A DNA stretch of 40,137 nt from Pleurocapsaceae cyanobacterium CSU_1_1 (GTDB taxonomy: Bacteria; Cyanobacteriota; Cyanobacteriia; Cyanobacteriales; Xenococcaceae), in contig JAAUOU010000035.1 in the NCBI GenBank assembly GCA_012034765.1, forward strand, positions 1-40,137, read 5' to 3'. Below the pieces are notes generated by a model, which worked only from the letters and a program-made list of their open reading frames with translations, did no database searches and was not told where the DNA came from. This document shows, one piece after another, positions 7,617-14,285 of this stretch. Position numbers and translations under genes: made by a program. How positions within the stretch are numbered: the first letter of the stretch is position 1; every line of letters begins with the position of its first letter.

Positions 7617-8948
7617 CTATGGTAACTGCCAAACTTTAATTGTTTTGTTCTTATCATCATAAGACCCTCTACTAACACTAATTAAAGTTTTAGCATTAGA
7701 AGTAAAGGCGAGATCGTTAGTTTCTTTATGCCCAATCAAAGTCGTTTTTAATTTTCCTGTGTTTAAGTCCCAGACTTTAATAGGTTCTGTTTCAGTCACA
7801 GTGACTATAGTTTTATTATTTGGACTAATAGCAATAGCACTATGACCTTTTGTCTCTATATTGTCTTCTAAGGTATTTTTTAACCTTCCTGTTTCTAGAT
7901 TCCAAGTTTTTATGGATTTTGGATGACTAGTAACTAAAGTTTCGCTGTCTGGACTTATAGCAAATATCATTGAGTAAAAAGATCTTCCCTCAATATTTGA
8001 AATGTTTTTATTGTATCCATTCAAAGTATATTTAATACTTCCTGTTATTATATCTATAACCGCAATATTTTCTTCGTAACCAACAACCATAATTTTACTG
8101 TTAGGACTAATAACAACTTTAGGCACAATAAGTTTGTCAGATACAGATTTATTAAGATAGTAACTATGTTTAAGTTGTCCAGTACCAAGATTTCGTAAGT
8201 TAATATTTATTTTTTCGTTTACATGATTGACAGTGACTAAAGTTTGACCATTCAAGCTGATAGTATTTGGATGAGAATTGTCATTTATCGTGTATAGTAG
8301 TTTTCCTGTTTTTAAATTCCAAACTTTTATATTTTCTTTAGAACTACCAACTTTAGAACTACCAACTAAAGTCTGACCGTCATTACTAAGAATAAGATTT
8401 CTGCGAAAAAGCTCTTCATCCTCTAATAAAGTATATCTAAGCTTTCCTGTTTTTAGATTCCAAGCTTTTATAGCATTAACTTGTGTGTACTTTTCATTGT
8501 CATAATAACTATTTTCTGTAACTAAAATTTGACCATCAGAACTAACATCAAAGCCAGAATATCCGTGATTGTTTAAAGAATAGATGAGCTTACCTGTATC
8601 AAGATGCCAAACTTTTATAAATCTTTCATTGTCAGAATAAGAGGAACTATCTATGTTAACCAAAGTTTGTCCATCACTCGTTACTACAAATGAGCCAACA
8701 TATTTTTTATTGTTTAAAGAGTATTTTAAAAAACTTTCTTGAGCGTTTAAAACACTCTTGCTACTATTCCGTTGATTTTGCTTTTTAAATTCTAGTAACT
8801 CGCTGCATCGTAGTTGCATTAGATATTCACTAGATTTACAAGCTTCTTTTAGTTGATTTGCTTGCGCTTTTGGAGACAAAATTAAACTAATACTTGTAAA
8901 CAAAAACAATATGTAAAAGCTGTATAAATTTAATTTATGCATTTTCAT
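7617..8948 (-). CDS. Secreted WD40 beta-propeller protein, 443 aa
   Basis: The signal peptide is MKMHKLNLYSFYILFLFTS with a cleavage region near SPKAQAN (about residue 30). The rest is built from about seven WD40-type blades, recognisable by repeated KVWNLKTGKL-type strands (variants end WHLDTGKL, AWNLKTGKL, TWNLETGRL, WDLNTGKL) and by DGQTLV or NNKTIV strands. Seven blades would close one propeller with no extra catalytic domain. Secreted propellers generally act as protein-interaction scaffolds. The long AT-rich upstream region contains a 10-bp inverted repeat in its predicted leader. Confidence 0.8.
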   Translation of the reverse strand: MKMHKLNLYSFYILFLFTSISLILSPKAQANQLKEACKSSEYLMQLRCSELLEFKKQNQRNSSKSVLNAQESFLKYSLNNKKYVGSFVVTSDGQTLVNIDSSSYSDNERFIKVWHLDTGKLIYSLNNHGYSGFDVSSDGQILVTENSYYDNEKYTQVNAIKAWNLKTGKLRYTLLEDEELFRRNLILSNDGQTLVGSSKVGSSKENIKVWNLKTGKLLYTINDNSHPNTISLNGQTLVTVNHVNEKININLRNLGTGQLKHSYYLNKSVSDKLIVPKVVISPNSKIMVVGYEENIAVIDIITGSIKYTLNGYNKNISNIEGRSFYSMIFAISPDSETLVTSHPKSIKTWNLETGRLKNTLEDNIETKGHSAIAISPNNKTIVTVTETEPIKVWDLNTGKLKTTLIGHKETNDLAFTSNAKTLISVSRGSYDDKNKTIKVWQLP

Positions 8949-9267
8949 AGTTACTTTTTGTTAGTTTTATTTAATTTACTATTCATCAGTTTTGCTGAGT
9001 AATATCGCTGAACTCAGCAAAGTATATTTCATAAATAGTTATATTATTAAGTATTCCCAAACTATACCCATAACATTGTCAGTAGTTTTACATGATTTTC
9101 TTTAGAATTATTCAAGAATAGCACTGCTTCTAAAGTTAAATTATCTTTTCTATAATTGCTTTTTTTATACTTTTTTCTACTACTAATAGTTAAACGTCTT
9201 GTCCTAAGTCATTGACGTAAAACTGACTCTCTTTTTTTTCTACTTATTTGACTAAAAAATCAATACT
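8949..9267. other. Divergent intergenic region with a 10-bp inverted repeat
   Basis: This spacer separates the divergent WD40 gene and the 171-aa gene. TTTGCTGAGT (8991-9000) and ACTCAGCAAA (9012-9021) form a perfect 10-bp inverted repeat with an 11-base loop, 43 to 73 bases before the WD40 start. No T-run follows, so an operator or leader hairpin is more likely than a terminator. The rest is AT-rich without recognisable signals. Confidence 0.5.
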
Positions 9268-9783
9268 ATGACTAGAACAATAAAAGAATTAGTAGAAACT
9301 GAAGTTATCTATTGCGTATCCTCTCTTGTACATACGCTGACGCAAGAAAACAAACTCGAAGAGGAACAAGCACTTGAGCTATGGACTGCTCCTATCGATT
9401 ATGGGTCAGCCAAATATGAATTAGAACTAGAACAGGATTATGTCTTTAAGCACTTCTGCACTGAAGATAATCAGTATTACTTTGGAGTAAGGAATAAAGA
9501 CGCAGTATGGAAAATTGACCCAATTCATAACGACGAAGAAACTGCTATCTATGAATGGTTTGAGATTTATAGAGGCGGTAGTTTGGGGGATTATCGCCAG
9601 GAAATCTTTGAACACTGGATAGTTAGTTCTTGGCTTGGAAAGAAATTACAGGAACATGGTGAAACTGTAGTAGAAGATCTATTGGGTATAGATTATATTT
9701 GGGGACGCACTACAACTGGTCAGGCTATTTGGTGCGATTACATTATCCAAACTATTTACAACGAACTTATATCTAGGAGATGA
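9268..9783 (+). CDS. Hypothetical protein, 171 aa, coupled to the GHL10 gene
   Basis: I do not recognise a named domain. It is acidic and soluble, with several Trp (LWTAP, YEWFEIY, WLGKKLQ, YIWGR and IWCDY). The C-terminal part around WGRTTTGQAIWCDYIIQ resembles a segment I associate with small hypothetical proteins of cyanobacterial plasmids, but I cannot verify that. The stop codon overlaps the next start in ATGA (9780-9783), so the two genes are translationally coupled and may work together, despite one being cytoplasmic and the other membrane-anchored. Confidence 0.6.
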   Translation: MTRTIKELVETEVIYCVSSLVHTLTQENKLEEEQALELWTAPIDYGSAKYELELEQDYVFKHFCTEDNQYYFGVRNKDAVWKIDPIHNDEETAIYEWFEIYRGGSLGDYRQEIFEHWIVSSWLGKKLQEHGETVVEDLLGIDYIWGRTTTGQAIWCDYIIQTIYNELISRR

Positions 9784-11003
9784 TAAAACTTAAACTTAAA
9801 AAATTAATATTAGTTCGCCAAAAGTACATCCTCGTTCTCCTGTTTTGTATTTTAATTGTATGTTTTTGGCAGACACCTATAATTGAATCTCCCAAGAGCG
9901 ATGAACTAAGAGGCGTTTGGATGACCAATTATGGTGCATCACTTTCTTACCACACAACCAGATTAGATGAAGTTGTAGCCAACATAGCCAAACATCACTT
10001 AAATACTATTTACCCTGCTGTTTGGAATAGGGGCTATACTCTTTATCCTTCTCCCATAACTAAAAATGTAGGAGGGCTAAAGCAAGACCGTCTAACCTCA
10101 CTGCCTTATGAAGATATTCTTTCCAGTTTAATTTATCAAGCTCATCGTCAAAATCTCAAACTAGTACCTTGGTTTGAATATGGCTTGATGATTCCCACCA
10201 CATCCAAGATTGCTCAAGAACATCCAGATTGGCTGACTACCACTCAGAATGGGGAGACTGTAATTAATTACAAAGCAACTAAACCAAAGTGGATATTAAA
10301 CTCGTTATTTAATTTTGCTCAAGAGATAACTGGGGCTAATCAAGGATGGCTTAATCCTTTTCATCCAGAGGTTCAAAGATTTTTAATTGAGTTAATTGCT
10401 GATGTAGTAAAAAGATACTCAGTAGATGGTATTCAGTTAGATGACCACTTTGGTTTGCCTATTGAGTTTGGATATGACGATTTCACAGTAAAACTATATC
10501 GCCAAGAACATAATGGTGATAGCCCACCAAATAATCCATCAGATACAGAATGGGTTGCTTGGAGAGCAAATAAGATTACACAGTTTGTGACTCAACTTGT
10601 AAAAGAAGTTAAAGCCACCAATAGTAATTTAGTTGTGTCTCTATCTCCAAACTTACCTAACTATTCATACAGAAAGTATCTACAAGATTGGACTAGGTGG
10701 ATTGAACTTAGGTTACTAGATGAAGTAGTAGTTCAAGTTTATCGTCCAACTGACAAGTTAGCTAATGAATTAGCTAATAGAGAGTTAGTTAATCTAATTC
10801 ACAGTATGCCAATTAATATAGGTCTTTATACTGGAACATTTTCTTCACCAAAAACCATAGAGCAGATACAACGTGAAGTAGAAATTGTCAAAGACAAAGA
10901 TTACCAAGGGGTTGCTTTCTTTTGTTGGGAAACAACGCTTTGGTTTTTCAAGAGCAGTGCTGCTTCTCAAGTCAAACAAGTGTTTCAACAATTATTCAGC
11001 TAA
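9780..11003 (+). CDS. Glycoside hydrolase-like GHL10 family protein, membrane-anchored, 407 aa
   Basis: An N-terminal hydrophobic segment (about residues 15-31, YILVLLFCILIVCFW) acts as signal or anchor. It is followed by the start of a GHL10 (DUF187-type) TIM-barrel domain: LRGVWMTNYG near residue 44, then ILSSLIYQAHRQNLKLVPWF, then VDGIQLDDHFG near 220, then SLSPNLP and VVVQVYRP. This domain is common in cyanobacterial envelope proteins and is thought to act on polysaccharide or peptidoglycan glycans; the two Asp in QLDDH are plausible active-site residues. The only Shine-Dalgarno (TAGGAG) touches the ATG, so translation probably relies on the upstream overlapping gene. Confidence 0.8.
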   Translation: MIKLKLKKLILVRQKYILVLLFCILIVCFWQTPIIESPKSDELRGVWMTNYGASLSYHTTRLDEVVANIAKHHLNTIYPAVWNRGYTLYPSPITKNVGGLKQDRLTSLPYEDILSSLIYQAHRQNLKLVPWFEYGLMIPTTSKIAQEHPDWLTTTQNGETVINYKATKPKWILNSLFNFAQEITGANQGWLNPFHPEVQRFLIELIADVVKRYSVDGIQLDDHFGLPIEFGYDDFTVKLYRQEHNGDSPPNNPSDTEWVAWRANKITQFVTQLVKEVKATNSNLVVSLSPNLPNYSYRKYLQDWTRWIELRLLDEVVVQVYRPTDKLANELANRELVNLIHSMPINIGLYTGTFSSPKTIEQIQREVEIVKDKDYQGVAFFCWETTLWFFKSSAASQVKQVFQQLFS

Positions 11004-11061
11004 TACTTATATTAAGTCAAGAGAATAAAAGATAACTCTCTACTCAAGTTATCTGTAAGGG

Positions 11062-11148
11062 AAAGTCATCAGGCATTACTTAGGACACTGACTATCAAAG
11101 TTAACAATCACTAGCGTTTGAGATAATCCTAAGATGCCTGATGGACTT
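11062..11148. repeat. Long imperfect inverted repeat
   Basis: AAAGTCATCAGGCAT (11062-11076) pairs with ATGCCTGATGGACTTT (11134-11149) with one bulged base, and a second inner pair TAGGA (11081-11085) / TCCTA (11127-11131) extends it. The loop is about 41 bases. The TTTT after the right arm allows it to end the GHL10 transcript, but the loop is unusually long for a simple terminator; a structured RNA or a recombination/replication site is also possible. Confidence 0.55.
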
Positions 11149-11183
11149 TTAACAGAGAATAATTTATTTTTTATATTTATGCT

Positions 11184-11530
11184 TTAACGTCAATCAAGCT
11201 CGACTTAATAGCCTGAAATCCTTATACAGAGTACTTTTTGTCTAGTTGACGTTGAGAAGACTAGCAGACAAAAAGGTGGGTAACTCTATAAAAACAAAAA
11301 ATTACTAATTTCAAATTCACGATAACGTCAATTTCTTTTTCCTTATCAAACTAAAATTTTTACCCTGACTTTGTTTTATCCAGTTGACGTTAAGAAAATC
11401 CTCAAACTAAAAAATCAGGAACTCTACCGAAATAGAATGTTCCTGATTAATTATTGAACTTAACGTCAATTAGCTAGAACTAAATGACTTCAATCTTTTA
11501 CGCAGCCTTGTCTTCGTCTAGTTGACATTG
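11184..11530. repeat. Three spaced TTGACGTTA-type inverted-repeat units
   Basis: Each unit has a left arm TAACGTCAAT and a right arm AGTTGACGTT facing each other about 50 bases apart: 11185-11194 with 11244-11253, 11323-11332 with 11382-11391, and 11461-11470 with 11520-11529. Units repeat every 138-139 bases. The last right arm has one change (AGTTGACATT) and lies within the 3' end of the VapE gene. Intervening sequences differ, so only the arms are conserved. Regular spacing of a protein-sized palindromic site suggests an origin or a regulatory/recombination region, which is inference. Confidence 0.75.
11409..11448 (-). terminator. Intrinsic terminator of the VapE gene
   Basis: Read on the minus strand, AATCAGGAAC (11448 to 11439) pairs with GTTCCTGATT (11422 to 11413) and continues into six T residues (11414-11409). 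It lies 50 bases after the VapE stop and between two of the TTGACGTTA arms. Confidence 0.75.
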
Positions 11531-13126
11531 ACTATCAGAATTATCTCCGAAATAGTCATCAGCCTTGACCCAAATAGCGTGAGGAATCTCACTTATGTCT
11601 AACACTTGAGGTTGACATCTAGGGTCACTATTCAACTTATTAAATAGCTTTTGTCTTTGTTGATTACTAATCTTCTTGGGACAATAGCCAAAGTTTTGCT
11701 GCAATAGATTTCTAATGTCTTTCAGAGCTTTGCTATTAGGCTTGTTTATTTCTCGTTTTGAGATATCGAGTGCAGGGAGTGCTGCAATGTTCTCAGGGAG
11801 AACATATTCATCCATTTTATGGCGTTCAAGATATTGTTTAATTGGTTGATACCACGGGGACTCATAAGTGAATGAGGCGTTGGATTTCTCCAGCTTCGCA
11901 GCTTCTTCTTCATTCAACCACCATTGTTCGCCATTGTTATAGGCATGAACAGCAGCAGCCCAAATTCCATCAATCTCTTGTTCCAAACGAGGAATATCAA
12001 TCTTACCGTTGACAGGCACAATCCAATATCGGCGTGAACCTGTTTGGTCGGTGAGAAAACTTCCATTATTGGCAGTGCCAGTCAGAACAAATCGTCGGTC
12101 ACACTTCTGCATTGTGGCTGAATATGCTGGACGAAAGACATCTGTTGAAGAAGTGATAAAGTCTTTTATTTCCTCCTGTTTAATGCGACGGAATTTAGTG
12201 TCAATTTCCCCTATCTCAGTGAACCAATATTGGTGCAGCTTTGAATAGAAGTCCTTGTTTAGGTTAATTTCTGGAACAGTGTCATTGAACCACGCAGGGT
12301 TTTTTGCCAAAGTTCTTAAGAAACTAGATTTTCCAATCCCTTGTTGGGGAGAATAAAGAATCAAGATGGCATGGACGGAACATCCAGGGTTGAGAACCCT
12401 TGCCACAGCAGCTATCAATGTTTTTTTGATTAACAAGTTAGCTAGCTGATTTTTATTCCCTAGATATCGTTCTGCTAAATTATCAATATCAACTGGACTA
12501 ACTGAATCTAATTCGTCCTTGAGATATTTTTCCACTGGATGATAAGTATTTCTACTTAGAGCATCCATTAAGTGGTTTTTAAAAGCTTTCTCTTTTTGGA
12601 ATTTAACTTGATAATCTTTTTCGCATTCTACCAAGACACGATTCTCCACATTGAGAGTTTCGTTCTGATGTCGGCGCAAACTCTTTTCGTCTAATTCGAC
12701 ATCTTGAGTTAAAAGATTATATTTTAGTCTTGATTCAAGAATTTGTTTGACAAATCCTTGAGTTTCTTCCAGTGAGATTGTCGTTAGTTCAGGAGCTTTA
12801 TGCTGGTTGCGGAAATTTGCAACTTGCTCTAGTTTAGTTTCACCCTTACTAGAATTATCAATTTGTTCTTCGTTACTGCTTTCAGAAAATTCTCTGTCAG
12901 CAAAAGTATCGAACTCATTGAAAGCATTAGATTTGTTATCAGTCTGCTCAACTACGACATTGTTGATATTGGGTTTTTCAGTTTGAATATCTAGGTTATT
13001 GCTGTTATCGACAGAAGTTTCTGAATTTACAGCGTCAACTTCCATCTGTGATGAAAAATCAACTTTGGAAGTTTTTGGGACAGGAGATTGAAAATTTTTT
13101 CTATTATTAGTCATTGATATTTCCAT
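11498..13126 (-). CDS. VapE/VirE-family P-loop ATPase (putative replicative helicase), 542 aa
   Basis: Residues about 1-115 are polar and low-complexity (Q, N, E, S), probably disordered. From about 190 the protein matches the virulence-associated E (VirE/VapE) domain: a Walker A at 263-268 (GIGKSS after SPQQ), a Walker B-like WFTEIGE at about 301-307, then TSSTDVFRPAY, and the family signature around TGTANNGSFLTD and GSRRYWIVPV (350-371). A C-terminal segment rich in K and Q follows. In phages, satellites and plasmids, such proteins act in replication, probably as hexameric helicases. It shares the element with the family A-like polymerase. The start could also be ATG 13114, which has GGAAA upstream. 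Confidence 0.85.
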   Translation of the reverse strand: MEISMTNNRKNFQSPVPKTSKVDFSSQMEVDAVNSETSVDNSNNLDIQTEKPNINNVVVEQTDNKSNAFNEFDTFADREFSESSNEEQIDNSSKGETKLEQVANFRNQHKAPELTTISLEETQGFVKQILESRLKYNLLTQDVELDEKSLRRHQNETLNVENRVLVECEKDYQVKFQKEKAFKNHLMDALSRNTYHPVEKYLKDELDSVSPVDIDNLAERYLGNKNQLANLLIKKTLIAAVARVLNPGCSVHAILILYSPQQGIGKSSFLRTLAKNPAWFNDTVPEINLNKDFYSKLHQYWFTEIGEIDTKFRRIKQEEIKDFITSSTDVFRPAYSATMQKCDRRFVLTGTANNGSFLTDQTGSRRYWIVPVNGKIDIPRLEQEIDGIWAAAVHAYNNGEQWWLNEEEAAKLEKSNASFTYESPWYQPIKQYLERHKMDEYVLPENIAALPALDISKREINKPNSKALKDIRNLLQQNFGYCPKKISNQQRQKLFNKLNSDPRCQPQVLDISEIPHAIWVKADDYFGDNSDSQCQLDEDKAA

Positions 13127-13410
13127 GTTTTTAAAATTTAATCGAGTTTGATAATCTCTTCAAAAATTGAAGTAAATTATTAACTCTAAATAAATTACCT
13201 GGAGTTATAAACTCTACGTTTATAAAGTTATCAACGTCACTAATATCACTTAAACCTTATTCCTGCACTTCTCTAATATATGACTTTGTAATACTAAATG
13301 ATGTGATTTGAATCAATCCCTTGTTTGATTTTGGTCACACTACTAGTATCTAGAGTATGATAAAGAAAAATGTAATTTATTTGAAACCTTTAAAACTATG
13401 AATAATATTA

Positions 13411-14001
13411 ATGTACGAATTATCAATGGCGTTAAGACACGCCCCCGAAGTATTTGTAGATATCTCAAACTATGAAGGATATTATCAAGTCTCAAACTAC
13501 GGTAATGTAAGAAGCTTAGACCGTGTAATCAAAGAAAAGACTGGTAAAACTCAAACTCTCAAAGGTCGAATACTAAAACCAAGAATAAATCCTGGCGGAT
13601 ACTATCATGTAGGGTTAGGAAAAAATGGCACTAGAGCAACATTTGCCATTCATCAACTTGTAGCACGAGCTTTTATACCCAATCCCAACAATAAAAAAAC
13701 CGTCAATCACATTAACGGAAATAAGCTCTCAAACAGCGTTTCTAATCTCGAATGGTCTACATACTCAGAGAACTTAGAACACGCTTATAAAACTGGATTA
13801 AGACGGGCTGTTAAATCTAATGAAGTGGTTGGTAAAAACTATAAAAGGAAAGTTACAGAGCAACAAGTGAGAGAAATTAAGTTATTGATAGCAGCTAAAT
13901 CTCTTACCCTCAAACAGATTGCAAATCAGTATAACGTAGGACGCTCCACTATCGGCTCTATCAAGTCTGGTAGAAACTGGAGCTATATTTTAGTTCAGTA
14001 A
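13411..14001 (+). CDS. NUMOD4-HNH endonuclease with C-terminal HTH, 196 aa
   Basis: Residues about 13-57 are a NUMOD4 DNA-binding motif (FVDISNYEGYYQVSNYG, VRSLDR). An HNH nuclease core follows at about 78-125, with IHQLVARAFIP, TVNHINGNKLSNS and NLEWST, where His100, Asn109/112 and the earlier His81 are likely metal or catalytic residues. A helix-turn-helix at about 150-190 (VREIKLLI, LKQIANQYNVGRSTIGSI) should give sequence specificity. This is the standard architecture of free-standing phage and plasmid homing endonucleases. Start may also be ATG 13426. It sits 100 bases from the truncated tRNA, on the opposite strand to it. Confidence 0.9.
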   Translation: MYELSMALRHAPEVFVDISNYEGYYQVSNYGNVRSLDRVIKEKTGKTQTLKGRILKPRINPGGYYHVGLGKNGTRATFAIHQLVARAFIPNPNNKKTVNHINGNKLSNSVSNLEWSTYSENLEHAYKTGLRRAVKSNEVVGKNYKRKVTEQQVREIKLLIAAKSLTLKQIANQYNVGRSTIGSIKSGRNWSYILVQ

Positions 14002-14103
14002 AAAATCTGGGCAAAACCAGGGCAGTATATAACAGTAAACACTCACCCTAGATGAGTTTAGTAAAGCCAATCAATTGATATAGTTTTGTTGTGGAGTTTT
14101 GTG

Positions 14104-14162
14104 TTGAACCTGCGACATCCTGCTCCCAAAGCAGGCGCGCTACCAAGCTGCGCTACATCCCG
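14104..14162 (-). tRNA. tRNA-Pro(UGG), 3'-truncated in the T-loop
   Basis: On the minus strand the first 59 bases are an almost ideal tRNA-Pro: acceptor 5' strand CGGGATG, D-arm GCGCAGCTTGGTAGCGC, anticodon arm with CCTGC and GCAGG around TTTGGGA (anticodon TGG), then the variable loop and the 5' half of the T-arm GCAGG-TTCAA. After TTCAA the sequence changes to CACAAAACTCC and neither the T-stem partner (CCTGC/CCTGT) nor the acceptor partner (CATCCCG) is present. The gene as shown cannot fold. The break faces the foreign region on the left, which fits site-specific insertion into a tRNA gene without restoration of its 3' end. Confidence 0.85.
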
Positions 14163-14285
14163 TTTCGCTTTTGCACTCTGGACTAGAATAGCACAATTCG
14201 ATTGAATTAAGTTAAACAATACACAAACATAGGCTTTAAAAATCTATTGCCACGAGTATTGGTGGTGTAAGAAATACTTAAAGGA

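Noticed and set aside
12009-12248. Plus-strand reading frame inside the VapE gene
   Set aside because: It is antisense to the Walker B and signature region of a convincing VapE protein.
13398-14162. Group I intron in the tRNA-Pro gene carrying the HNH gene
   Set aside because: Cyanobacterial tRNA introns sit in the anticodon loop, the HNH gene is on the opposite strand to the tRNA, and no intron core or second exon is seen.
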